Assembly (NCBI RefSeq): GCF_021044425.1
Contig: NZ_JAJNEC010000005.1
Location: 434,001-498,000, forward strand
Source of the DNA: Niabella pedocola
GTDB taxonomy: Bacteria > Bacteroidota > Bacteroidia > Chitinophagales > Chitinophagaceae
DNA length: 64,000 nucleotides
Direction of reading: 5' to 3'
The notes under the pieces are model-generated. The model searched no databases, was not told the DNA's origin, and was given only the letters and a program-made list of their open reading frames with translations. Every line of letters starts with the position of its first letter. Position 1 is the first letter of the stretch. Made by a program: the position numbers and the translations under genes. This document shows positions 54,607 to 63,894 of the stretch, one piece after another.

Positions 54607-56652
54607 CTAATAAAAATCCGCGGAGGTTAACAACCGCTTTTCAAATCCCGGTCCACTCCAGTATAATTCAGCCTTTGCATTTTGGCCTGCTCTTTTAAAC
54701 AACAGGCGAATGGGATGAAGTCCGGCTTTAAGTAAAAGTGTTTTGTTTACTTCTGTTCCGGGGGCATAGCCATAATCCGCATCTAACAGGGCAATATCAT
54801 GTAGCCGCACAAACGCTTTTCCCGTTGTTTTCAGATAAAAAGTATAGGCACCATCAGCCGGTACACGGATATACCCACCGAAGGTACCGGCATCAACATT
54901 GGATAAAACATTTTGAATGGTCTTCAGATCACCTGTACCCGATTTTACCGTTTTCAGTACAGCAGTTTTAGGCACCCATAAAAACCTTCCCTTATAAAGT
55001 TCGTATCGGAGCCCTTTTTTTACCCCTTTTTCAGAAACGGAAGGAATGGCTACACTGTCATAGGGACGCGGGGCTTCATCAGAGCGCAGCCGCATCTGTA
55101 GCACTTTCTCCTTTAATGCTTTTTGCAATTCCGGAAGTTCCGTTGCCAGGTTTTGCTTTTCCTTCGGATCCTTTACTACATTATAAATCTCAAAATCATC
55201 ATCGCTGCTCCTGATATCATAGCGTACGCCTACATAATCACCCTCCCGGATGAATTGCATCTGGTTCCGCATCCGGTTCCGGTGATTTTGTTCAAAATCG
55301 GTATAGCCGGGTGTTTTCCCATCAAAAAAATATTCCGAATAAAGTGTTTGTTGTTGCTGTATGCCTTTACCCGTAAGAGCCGGTAGCAGCGATACGCCGT
55401 CCGTTCTCGCAGGAGCTGCCAAACCGGCTGCATCGAGCAGTGTGGGCATCCAGTCTGACAAGAAAGAAGGCTGCAGCACTGTTTTGCCACCATTTATGGT
55501 TCCCTTCCACTGTACAATCGTTGGCGTACGCATGCCTCCCTCCCATTGGTCCCGTTTAATACCGTCAAAGGGTCCGTAACCCTGGAAGAACTCGGGCGTA
55601 TAGTCCTCTTTCAGATACGATTCCTGTGAAGGCCCATTGTCGGAAGTAAAGACTACAATGGTATTTTCATCGATCTTCAGATCCTTCAGCAATTGCAGCA
55701 AGTCGCCCACCTGCGCATCTAAACGCTGTATTACCGTAGCATAACGTTTATTCACATCCCGCCAGGGCGTCATTTTACCCGTAGCTTTATCCAGGTATTG
55801 CGCATTTTTAAACTCAGGCGCCATCCAGGAATCAATTTCCCCGGAAGCCGTGTTGATCATATGCCCCGGCTTCCCCGTCCACTTCAATCCTCCGGTAAGT
55901 CCACCGCCCGCCGGATATGCCTGTGTAGGCAGCTCGATCACTGCATGTGGTGTATCATACGCCAGGTACATAAAGAACGGTGCGCCTTTTTTTCCCTTTT
56001 TATAATCAATGATCCATTGCTTGGCACGGGCCGTCCAGAGATCACCTGTGTAACATTTATCCAGTCCTTCCGTAACATTTACCGTGTTATCATACACTTC
56101 TTTTGTTTTCCGGTACAACCCTTCTTTGGGATAATGCTCATGCCCGTCACTATGCCGTATGTAACCGTAGTAATTGTCAAAGCCTCTTTTCAGCGGATGT
56201 CCCGGCCAGTCATTCTTACCGGTTCCCTGCAATCCCCATTTTCCAATAGCCACGGTGCTGTATCCCACCGCTTTCAGCGTGGATGCGATGGTATAGTTAT
56301 CCTCAAGTGCCCGGTCAAACTGATTGTTGCGTATCACGGCATGCCCCTGCGTAACACCGGTCAACAACGATGACCGGGATGATACACACACCGGGGCATT
56401 GGCATATTGCTGTGTAAATACCGCCCCGCCGGACGCCATCCTGTCCAGGGATGGCGTTACCATAAAAGGCACCGCCGGATCTTTCAATGCCTTCCGCGCA
56501 TTCTGATGAAAAACACCCACATCTCCGTAGCCCAGGTCATCTACCAGGATAAAAATAATATTGGGCCGCTGTTTAGCAGGTTGTGCCCAAACGCCGAACA
56601 CCCACAACAGACAGGAAAAAAGAAGTATTTTACGCATAAGAACCGGTTTCAT
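54607..56652 (-). CDS. Sulfatase with CVSSR motif and C-terminal PA14-like domain
   Basis: This 681-residue protein has the start ATG at 56652. A second ATG at codon 6 (MRKILLFSCLLWVFGVWAQ) gives an equally good signal peptide. The catalytic site reads C89-V-S-S-R93, with Ser where the sulfatase consensus C-x-P/A-x-R has Pro. The flanking NAPVC and SSLLTG are normal. The sulfatase domain ends near residue 530. The last 136 residues (from 546) form a PA14-like beta-barrel (GAYTFYLKTTG, PIRLLFKRAG, ELYWSGPG) likely to bind glycan. Confidence 0.9.
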   Translation of the reverse strand: MKPVLMRKILLFSCLLWVFGVWAQPAKQRPNIIFILVDDLGYGDVGVFHQNARKALKDPAVPFMVTPSLDRMASGGAVFTQQYANAPVCVSSRSSLLTGVTQGHAVIRNNQFDRALEDNYTIASTLKAVGYSTVAIGKWGLQGTGKNDWPGHPLKRGFDNYYGYIRHSDGHEHYPKEGLYRKTKEVYDNTVNVTEGLDKCYTGDLWTARAKQWIIDYKKGKKGAPFFMYLAYDTPHAVIELPTQAYPAGGGLTGGLKWTGKPGHMINTASGEIDSWMAPEFKNAQYLDKATGKMTPWRDVNKRYATVIQRLDAQVGDLLQLLKDLKIDENTIVVFTSDNGPSQESYLKEDYTPEFFQGYGPFDGIKRDQWEGGMRTPTIVQWKGTINGGKTVLQPSFLSDWMPTLLDAAGLAAPARTDGVSLLPALTGKGIQQQQTLYSEYFFDGKTPGYTDFEQNHRNRMRNQMQFIREGDYVGVRYDIRSSDDDFEIYNVVKDPKEKQNLATELPELQKALKEKVLQMRLRSDEAPRPYDSVAIPSVSEKGVKKGLRYELYKGRFLWVPKTAVLKTVKSGTGDLKTIQNVLSNVDAGTFGGYIRVPADGAYTFYLKTTGKAFVRLHDIALLDADYGYAPGTEVNKTLLLKAGLHPIRLLFKRAGQNAKAELYWSGPGFEKRLLTSADFY

Positions 56653-56721
56653 TCCAGACGGGATTGATTTGTACCCATCCTGTATTTTGACGTTGCCCGG
56701 GGCAAGTCGTTTAATGATGAT

Positions 56722-57531
56722 TTAAAAACCTATTTTAAGTACGGCCTGTACGGGGCGATGATCCGAAGCATAATCCTCCTCCACTACACGATGAGAAAGC
56801 ACTGAAAATGCCGTACCGGGTTTATATGCGATAAAGTCGATAGCCTGTTTTTCTTTACCTTCTTCTATTGTGAACGCACAGTTTTTACAGGTGCGGGTAA
56901 ATGCCTTGTCCAACAGTTGAATAGTCTCACTTTTCTCGGTAGCATTAAAATCGCCGCCAATAATCACCGGCAGCGTTTCATCCGCAAGGATCCGGTTTAC
57001 TTCCGTCATCTGTAATTTACCATTTGTTTTACCATGAAAATCCAGGTGTGTTGAGGCTACTCTTATTTTTTTTCCGCCCGGCAATGTTACTACCGCCAAG
57101 GATAACACTCTTGGTTCTCCACCGGTTGCAGGATCTGTAGGCAATTTATGGGTTGACATATCTGATAACGGATATTTCGAAAGGATCATGATCCCATAAT
57201 CCCCACCGTCATGATCGATCGATTTTGAAAAGTGAAAGGCATGATACCCGGTCTTCTGCGATAACAGGGCCGCCTGGTTGATCTTGCCGGAACGCCCGGT
57301 GTTTACATCAATCTCCTGCAGGGCTACCACATCCGGATTTTCCTTTTTGATTACCCGCACAATCGCATCCAGATCGATAATACCTGGCTTTGACGGTGGA
57401 TTACAATGATGCACATTATACGACATAAAAGTGATGGCATCCATACCAGCACTCTTTGCAGGCGCACTTTTCCGGGCGCATGATAACATTACCAATACAA
57501 TAAAGAGTCCGACTACGTTCAATTTTCTCAT
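56722..57531 (-). CDS. Endonuclease/exonuclease/phosphatase family lipoprotein
   Basis: This 269-residue protein has a lipobox-like MLSC near residues 14-18, so it is membrane-anchored in the periplasm. The EEP fold motifs are FMSYNVHH, VVALQEIDV, DYGIMILSKYP, ASTHLDFHG, GGDFNA and DYASDHRPV. The family includes nucleases and phospholipid or sugar phosphodiesterases. In a glycan locus a phosphodiesterase role is more likely than DNA cleavage. It lies 8 bp from the AraC gene, so it is cotranscribed. Confidence 0.88.
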   Translation of the reverse strand: MRKLNVVGLFIVLVMLSCARKSAPAKSAGMDAITFMSYNVHHCNPPSKPGIIDLDAIVRVIKKENPDVVALQEIDVNTGRSGKINQAALLSQKTGYHAFHFSKSIDHDGGDYGIMILSKYPLSDMSTHKLPTDPATGGEPRVLSLAVVTLPGGKKIRVASTHLDFHGKTNGKLQMTEVNRILADETLPVIIGGDFNATEKSETIQLLDKAFTRTCKNCAFTIEEGKEKQAIDFIAYKPGTAFSVLSHRVVEEDYASDHRPVQAVLKIGF

Positions 57532-57539
57532 AACCTTTT

Positions 57540-58463
57540 TTAATCTTTTTTAATTGCCCTGTATTTTAAAGGGGGCATTCCAATAACCTGTTTAAATCGT
57601 TTTGAAAAATAATAAGGGTCGTCAAAACCCATAGTGATAGCAACATCTTTAATCGCCTTATCCGTAAAGTCGAGCAATTGGCAGGCTTGCTGAATTTTCA
57701 TCTGCATAAAGTAATCCATGGGAGCATACCCCGTCTTTTGCTTGAACAAATTGGAGAAGCGGGACACGGAGTAATTGGAGTGCCGGCTCAGGTCTTTTAG
57801 GGTAATGCTTTCCTGCAGGCGTTCCTGCATATATAAAATGGCACTGTCCACGGCGTCCAGCTCTTTTTTTTCCACAACGGGATAATGCCGGCTGTTGTAT
57901 ATAAAATAGGAAAGGAACTGTCGTAGCCCGAGGTTTGCAAAATACAGGTTGTCTGCGCTATAACCCAACTCCAGTGCCTCATACATTTTATTGAAAAGTG
58001 CGGGGATCTCCCCGTTGTCTTTTACCCGCGTAGGTTTAAAGCTGTCCTTTACGGCATTCATCTCGTTAAAATAGGGCAGGTTCATTCCGCCGATATGCAT
58101 CCAGTAAATGCTCCAGGGATCTTTATCAGCAGACCCGTACGCATGGGCTTCATTACAGGGGAGCATAAAAAATTCGTTAGGACCCACATCAAAATGTGCG
58201 CCGCCATATTCAAAAAAACCATGGCCATCCACACAATAAAACAACATATTTCCGGGCAGCCCTTTCTTCCGTTTAGTAAAATGCGCCTTGGCATTGGGAT
58301 AAAATCCCAGGCTGTAGATATATAAGCTATTCAGCAATGGGTCCTTCAGCATTTTATCGCGGAGCACCGGAAACGGGATTTCGATCCGTTTACGTCCGAT
58401 GCCGTACCAGATATTCTTAAAAGATCCCTGCTTCTTTTCTGCTTGTTCCATATTTGTAGGCAA
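57540..58463 (-). CDS. AraC family transcriptional regulator of the PUL
   Basis: This is a 307-residue protein. The N-terminal part (about 50-140) is a cupin-like sensing domain with GHGFFEYGGAHFDVGPNEFFM. The C-terminal HTH pair runs about 205-303, with ITLKDLSRHSNYSVSRFSNLF and KDVAITMGFDDPYYFSKRFKQ. It heads the leftward AraC-EEP-sulfatase-sulfatase run and faces the DUF5703 gene. It may sense a sugar released from the glycan and bind the dyads at 58551-58663. Confidence 0.9.
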   Translation of the reverse strand: MPTNMEQAEKKQGSFKNIWYGIGRKRIEIPFPVLRDKMLKDPLLNSLYIYSLGFYPNAKAHFTKRKKGLPGNMLFYCVDGHGFFEYGGAHFDVGPNEFFMLPCNEAHAYGSADKDPWSIYWMHIGGMNLPYFNEMNAVKDSFKPTRVKDNGEIPALFNKMYEALELGYSADNLYFANLGLRQFLSYFIYNSRHYPVVEKKELDAVDSAILYMQERLQESITLKDLSRHSNYSVSRFSNLFKQKTGYAPMDYFMQMKIQQACQLLDFTDKAIKDVAITMGFDDPYYFSKRFKQVIGMPPLKYRAIKKD

Positions 58464-58550
58464 AAAACCGGGTCAATAATAATAAACTTTTAGCTTACCG
58501 TCAACTTTAACGCCGTATTTGTGACAACCGGCAGCAATCGCAATATGATG

Positions 58551-58579
58551 CGGCTCCGGATGATGAACATCCGGAGCCG
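58551..58579. promoter_or_regulatory. 12-bp perfect hairpin/dyad between araC and DUF5703
   Basis: CGGCTCCGGATG (58551-58562) is perfectly repeated in inverse at 58568-58579 with a 5-base spacer. There is no T-run on either side, so it is not a terminator of standard form. It lies midway in the 205-bp divergent gap, and an operator or a leader hairpin is possible. Confidence 0.5.
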
Positions 58580-58640
58580 GTATCTATCCGCAAAAATAAA
58601 GACTAAAAACCGGTATCAAAAGGATATTTGATTTACTTTT

Positions 58641-58663
58641 ATAATTGTATCAATAACAATTAT
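58641..58663. promoter_or_regulatory. 8-bp dyad just before the DUF5703 start
   Basis: ATAATTGT (58641-58648) and ACAATTAT (58656-58663) are inverted with a 7-bp spacer. The dyad ends 5 bp before the ATG and overlaps a TATAATTG box (58640-58647) that resembles the -7 consensus. It could be an operator that blocks transcription or an initiation-blocking hairpin. Confidence 0.45.
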
Positions 58664-58668
58664 CCATC

Positions 58669-60975
58669 ATGTTTCGCTTTCTCCTCTGTATCAGCCTCTT
58701 TACGCTGGCAAACGCCACTACTGCACAGTTAGGGATACAGGATTATGCGGTAGTGTGGAATACACAAAGCAGGAATGCATCGGAGTCTATGCCCGTTGGC
58801 GGAGGATCTATCGGCACCAATTTGTGGGTAGAAAATAATGAGGCACTCCTCTACTTTTCGCGCAGCGGTGCCTTTGATGAAAACAATACCTTTTTAAAAG
58901 GTGGTCGCCTGCGGATCCGGTTATACCCCGATCTTTTTGCAAATGGATCCTTTCAGCAGCAACTGGACCTGCAAAAGGGATACGCAGTTATCCGGACAAA
59001 AAATGTAAAGGGAACTGCAGAACTGAAGGTTTGGGTCTCTGTTTTTCAACCGGTGATCCATATTACCATCAATAGTTCGGTTCCCGTTACAACGGAAGCG
59101 GTTTATGAGAACTGGCGGTTTGCCGACCGGCTGCAAAAAGGGAAAGAGAACAATGCCAATTCCTGGAAATGGGCAGGTCATGTAAATGTAATCACTAAAA
59201 AAGATACCGTTCGTTTTGATGGAAACCACGTTCTCTTTTTTCACCGTAACGCCGATTCAACCATATTCGATGCGGCGATAACGCAGCAACAACTGAATAC
59301 TGAAAAACAGGCCTTATTCAATCCGCTCAAAAATCTTACCTCCGGTGGTATCATTGAAGGCCCCGGTTTTATTGCCGCAAAAACGGGTGATGGCATCTAC
59401 AGTCATACGCCTTTTAAAAGCTGGATGCTGAAAAGCAGCATTGCTAAAAAACAACATGAACTGCGGGTGGTGCTGCACAATGAACAAACCGGTAATATCA
59501 ATACCTGGTTTAATGCATTACAGCAACTGGTGCAGAAAAGCCGTATGGAGGCAGAAGACCAGGCAGCTACACGGAAATGGTGGCAGCAATTCTGGAACCG
59601 CAGTTATATCTGCATCAACCCGGATAAAAAGGGTCCGGCAGATACGGCCTGGCAAATCGGACGTAACTATCAGCTTTTCCGGTATATGCTGGCCGCCAAT
59701 GCCTATGGTTCCTACCCTACAAAATTCAATGGCGGACTGTTTACTGTAGACCCGGTTTTTACCGATAGCACGATCAACGGCACACCCGATCACCGTAACT
59801 GGGGCGGCGGTACCTTTACGGCACAGAACCAGCGCCTGGTATACTGGCCGATGCTTAAAAGCGGGGATGCGGACCTGATGCAGCCACAATTTGATTTTTA
59901 TAACCGGTTATTGCATACGGCCGAGCTGCGCACCCAACATTACTGGAATCATAAAGGCGCTTATTTTAATGAACAGATCGAAAATTTCGGCCTGCCCAAT
60001 CCTACAGAATACGGGTGGAAGCGGCCGGAGGGGTTTGATCCAGGCATGGAATACAATGCCTGGCTGGAATATGAGTGGGACACGGTGTTAGAATTTTGCA
60101 TGATGTTGCTGGAAGCACAGGATTACGAGGGAACACCTGTTGAAGCATACCTGCCATTGATCAAAAGCTGCCTTGTGTTTTTTAACGAACATTACCAGTA
60201 CCTGGCCAGGCAAAGAGGCAATAAAGCGCTTGACCAGCAGGGCCACCTGGTACTCTATCCCGGTTCCGGAGCCGAAACGTTTAAAATGGCCTATAATGCC
60301 AGCTCCACCATTGCCGCCTTAAGCACCGTGACTCAAAAATTACTAAACGCCCCGGTTCATCTCAGCGATGAAGAGCGGCGTTATTTCGAATCCTTTAGGA
60401 AAAGGATTCCGCCCATCCCTTATATGCAGTACGGGGGAAAAACCACCATTGCACCGGCCCAGGCTTGGGCACGGGTAAACAATACCGAGTCTCCCATGCT
60501 CTATCCCGTTTTTCCCTGGGGCATTTTTGGCGTAGGCCGGCCGGGGCTGGATACGGCGGTTAACACGTATCAGCTGGATACTTTTGCCCTGAAGTTCCGA
60601 AGCGCTGCGGGGTGGAAACAGGATAATATTTTTGCAGCCCGGCTGGGGTTAACAGCAGAGGCCAAACGTTTAACGATTTTAAAGCTGAAAGACAGCGGCC
60701 GCCGTTTCCCGGCGTTCTGGGGGCCAGGCTATGATTGGGTGCCGGATCATAACTGGGGCGGCTCCGGTATGATTGGTCTGCAGGAAATGCTGTTGCAGGC
60801 CGTTGATGATACACTTTATTTGTTCCCGGCATGGCCAAAAGAATGGGATGTATCATTCAAACTTCATGCACCCCGGAAAACAACCGTAGAAGGAATTTTT
60901 AAAAACGGAAAACTGGCCACACTTAAAGTAACACCGCAAAGCCGGGAAAAAGACGTGGTAAATCTGCTGCAATGA
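58669..60975 (+). CDS. DUF5703 family protein, probable six-hairpin glycosidase
   Basis: This 768-residue secreted protein has a signal peptide to about residue 19. The N-terminal region (residues 20-90) has DYAVVWNTQSRNASESMPVGGG, the opening of DUF5703, which resembles the N-terminal beta-sandwich of GH95-like enzymes. The rest has (alpha/alpha)6 barrel helices with WWQQFWNRSYI, NGGLFTVD and GSGAETFKMAYNASST. I cannot name the substrate. It is divergent from the AraC gene that may control it. Confidence 0.75.
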   Translation: MFRFLLCISLFTLANATTAQLGIQDYAVVWNTQSRNASESMPVGGGSIGTNLWVENNEALLYFSRSGAFDENNTFLKGGRLRIRLYPDLFANGSFQQQLDLQKGYAVIRTKNVKGTAELKVWVSVFQPVIHITINSSVPVTTEAVYENWRFADRLQKGKENNANSWKWAGHVNVITKKDTVRFDGNHVLFFHRNADSTIFDAAITQQQLNTEKQALFNPLKNLTSGGIIEGPGFIAAKTGDGIYSHTPFKSWMLKSSIAKKQHELRVVLHNEQTGNINTWFNALQQLVQKSRMEAEDQAATRKWWQQFWNRSYICINPDKKGPADTAWQIGRNYQLFRYMLAANAYGSYPTKFNGGLFTVDPVFTDSTINGTPDHRNWGGGTFTAQNQRLVYWPMLKSGDADLMQPQFDFYNRLLHTAELRTQHYWNHKGAYFNEQIENFGLPNPTEYGWKRPEGFDPGMEYNAWLEYEWDTVLEFCMMLLEAQDYEGTPVEAYLPLIKSCLVFFNEHYQYLARQRGNKALDQQGHLVLYPGSGAETFKMAYNASSTIAALSTVTQKLLNAPVHLSDEERRYFESFRKRIPPIPYMQYGGKTTIAPAQAWARVNNTESPMLYPVFPWGIFGVGRPGLDTAVNTYQLDTFALKFRSAAGWKQDNIFAARLGLTAEAKRLTILKLKDSGRRFPAFWGPGYDWVPDHNWGGSGMIGLQEMLLQAVDDTLYLFPAWPKEWDVSFKLHAPRKTTVEGIFKNGKLATLKVTPQSREKDVVNLLQ

Positions 60976-61068
60976 TCATGGCAACGCGCCATATTACCAG
61001 GCTACCCGCCGGATGGCATCTGAGATCACAAGGAATTCTTAGACGGTATTGCCGGAACAAATGGATGG

Positions 61069-63894
61069 TTATAACGCTTCAACAGTTTTAAAACCAGGAC
61101 TCACTTTATAACTTTCTCCCTTTTTAAAAGCAAAAGGCAATACAACGCCATTATAACGCAAAGTAACGCTTCCATCTGCAATGGCCTTTATGACAAGTGC
61201 CGTAAGCTGCATGTTTTCCCATTGCAGATCCAGCACCAATCCGCCACGGGCATGAATGCCATTGATGCGGCCACCGGGTAGTGCATCGGGCAGGGCGGGC
61301 AGGATATCTATAAACCCGGTATGCGACTGCACCAGCATTTCGCCGATACCCGCAGCACCACCAAAGTTTCCGTCGATCTGGAAAGGTGGATGTGCATCAA
61401 ACAAATTGGGATAACTTCCGGCACCTCTGCCTGCCGGGCTCAGCAGCATCTGTATGAGTTTATAAGTATGATTGCCATCCTTGAAACGTGCCCAGAGATT
61501 GATCTTCCAGCCCAGGCTCCAGCCGGTGGCGGCATCACCGCGATAGATCAGCGATTGACGGGCAGCTTTCATCAGGTCAGGAGTGGTTTCCCAGTTGATC
61601 TCATTTCCCGGGTATACACCCCAGAGATGGGATACATGCCGATGCTTATTTGTAGTGTCATCCACATCCTGCATCCATTCCTGCAGCTGGCCGTACCGAC
61701 CGATCTTATTGGGTGCAATACGGGAATATTTATCTTCCAGCTCTTTTCGGAAGGCACCATCCCGCTTCAGGATCTTTGATGCTTCAATGGTGTTTTTAAA
61801 CAGGGCCCGGATGATCTGGTGGTCCATAGTGGGGCCGGCAACCAGTCCACCCTGCTCCGGAGAATTGGAGGGCGTACTGATCAGATAACCGCTTACCGGG
61901 TCTTTAACCAGGAAGCTATTAAAGAACAAGGCAGCGTCCTTCATTATGGGATAGGCGGTGTCCCGTAAAAAACGCTCGTCTTTTGTAAATAGGTAACGCT
62001 CCCAAAGATGTTCACAAAACCAGGCACCACCGGTAACCCAGATGCCATGATCGGAGGCATTGATAGGAGCCGTTCCCCGCCACAGGTCTGTATTGTGGTG
62101 GAGTACCCATCCCGGCGCATGATAATATTCCTTTGCGGTTTCCCGGCCGGATGCAGCTACTTCCTGCGTCATCTTGAAGAAGGCACTGTGCAGGGGCGAA
62201 AGCCCCAGCAATTCAGCCGGCCAGTAGTTCATCTCCGCATTGATATTAGTGGTGTATTTGCTTCCCCAGGGTGGTGATAACAGGTCGTTCCAGATCCCCT
62301 GCAAATTTGCCGGATAGGTTCCCGGCCTTGAACTGCTGATCAGCAGGTATCGCCCGTATTGCAGGTACAATGCAACAAATTCCGGATCCCCGGAACGTGA
62401 AAACTGCGCCAGCCGCCGGTCTGTAGGCAATGCAGCACTGGCATTCTGTACCTGCGATGGGTTAAAGAAATCTACAGAAAGCGTATTAAAATATTGCCGG
62501 TACTCTTTTATATGATCATTTAGCACCGAGGTAAATGACTTTTTTCCTATTTTTTGCAATGCTGCTTTACAAAGCGCCGCCGGTTGCCCGGATACATCTT
62601 TATAGTTGCGGTAATTGGTTGCCGCCGTTATCCATACAGTAGCTTCATCGGCACCCTTTACAATAATGCGATTATCTTTTATGTCAATACTTCCTTTTCT
62701 TGTAGCTACACGCACATAACTTTCGCCGAATAAGGCTCCGTCTTTAACCTGTATGTGCAACGCCACCGTTTGCGGGTCTATTTTTTTGAGTATAAAATTC
62801 CGGTGCGGACTGGAAAGTGCCGTTTCAAAATTAATTGCTCCGGCTTTGTCTGCCTGAAAGTTTACCGCAATAACCTGGTCGGGAACACTCGCAATATAAG
62901 TACGTGTAAATGTAGTGCCACCACTCTTGTATGAAGTAGTTAATGCAGCATCTTTGAGGTTGAGCGTACGCCGGTATTGTGTCACCAAAGCGGTATCCAC
63001 ATCAAAATGAAAATGGATATCCCCAAAAGGCTGATAGCGCGCCTGGTATTCGCCTACGGGTGGTACGTTTTCGGATTGAATCCAATACTTCCACCGGCCA
63101 TTTAATGGCAATTTAGCATCCGGTTTTCCGACCGGATATATACCAATTGCTTTACCAGCATCTTTATACCCGAGGATTCCGCCCTTACCGGCAACGTTTA
63201 GTACCAGTATGGCGATGCTGTTCTTACCTGCCTTCACCACAGAAGCAGGTACCTTATAGATCCGTGCCTCTCCATTGTTCTGTGCACCTACTTTTATACC
63301 ATTGACAAATGTGATGTCCTGTTCGGCGATCTTGTTCAGATCCAGTTCCAGTGTTTTACCCTTCCAGTCTGCCGGCAGCTCAAAGCTAGTTCTAAACCAA
63401 ACAGCACCATCCAGCTCTCCAAGCCCCTCCTTTTCCCAGCCATCGTAATTGGGCACGTGGATTGTTTTCCAGCTCCGGTCGTTATAGATAGCCGCAGCAG
63501 GATTATTCTTTTGTTGCAGTATACTTTTTATCTGTGTAGCCCAGGCATTGCGGTCGCCTTCGGCTGATTTCAACCCCAGGAACTCGCGGCCGGCCAGGTT
63601 TTCCGCTTCCTGTTGTTTACCGGCAAACAACAACCCTCGTATAGAATCGAGGTATTTATAGGCCCCCTTCCGGTTATAATCCCTCGGACCACCGGACCAG
63701 AGCGTTTCTTCGTTAAACTGGATCCGGTCATCCGATACGCCTCCAAAAACCATCGCGCCCAGGCGACCGTTCCCGATGGGCAATGCTTCTACCCACTCGG
63801 TTGCAGGCCGGTCGTACCAAAGCTTCAGATGTTGTGCGTTGCCCGGTTGCATGATCGCGACAAAGGCCAATACCAAACAAAAATATTTTTTCAT
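61069..63894 (-). CDS. GH95 alpha-L-fucosidase-like enzyme with an inserted jelly-roll domain
   Basis: This 941-residue protein has a signal peptide to residue 20. The GH95 N-domain starts at LWYDRPATEWVEALPIGNGRLGAMVFGG. Residues of about 108-282 form an insert with WKTIHVPNYDGWEKEGLGE and DGAVWFRTSFELPADW, resembling the GH2-type jelly roll in sialate O-acetylesterases. The GH95 sequence then resumes (ARYQPFGDIHFHF). The catalytic-region motifs are intact: NINAEMNYW (paired Asn), PSNSPEQGG (Glu) and HPPFQIDGNFGG (Asp). The usual GH95 length is about 750-800. It is convergent with the DUF5703 gene. Confidence 0.88.
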   Translation of the reverse strand: MKKYFCLVLAFVAIMQPGNAQHLKLWYDRPATEWVEALPIGNGRLGAMVFGGVSDDRIQFNEETLWSGGPRDYNRKGAYKYLDSIRGLLFAGKQQEAENLAGREFLGLKSAEGDRNAWATQIKSILQQKNNPAAAIYNDRSWKTIHVPNYDGWEKEGLGELDGAVWFRTSFELPADWKGKTLELDLNKIAEQDITFVNGIKVGAQNNGEARIYKVPASVVKAGKNSIAILVLNVAGKGGILGYKDAGKAIGIYPVGKPDAKLPLNGRWKYWIQSENVPPVGEYQARYQPFGDIHFHFDVDTALVTQYRRTLNLKDAALTTSYKSGGTTFTRTYIASVPDQVIAVNFQADKAGAINFETALSSPHRNFILKKIDPQTVALHIQVKDGALFGESYVRVATRKGSIDIKDNRIIVKGADEATVWITAATNYRNYKDVSGQPAALCKAALQKIGKKSFTSVLNDHIKEYRQYFNTLSVDFFNPSQVQNASAALPTDRRLAQFSRSGDPEFVALYLQYGRYLLISSSRPGTYPANLQGIWNDLLSPPWGSKYTTNINAEMNYWPAELLGLSPLHSAFFKMTQEVAASGRETAKEYYHAPGWVLHHNTDLWRGTAPINASDHGIWVTGGAWFCEHLWERYLFTKDERFLRDTAYPIMKDAALFFNSFLVKDPVSGYLISTPSNSPEQGGLVAGPTMDHQIIRALFKNTIEASKILKRDGAFRKELEDKYSRIAPNKIGRYGQLQEWMQDVDDTTNKHRHVSHLWGVYPGNEINWETTPDLMKAARQSLIYRGDAATGWSLGWKINLWARFKDGNHTYKLIQMLLSPAGRGAGSYPNLFDAHPPFQIDGNFGGAAGIGEMLVQSHTGFIDILPALPDALPGGRINGIHARGGLVLDLQWENMQLTALVIKAIADGSVTLRYNGVVLPFAFKKGESYKVSPGFKTVEAL

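Noticed and set aside
56693..56705. TTGCCC/GGGCAA near-palindrome before the CVSSR sulfatase
   Set aside because: Only 6-bp arms; expected by chance in this base composition.
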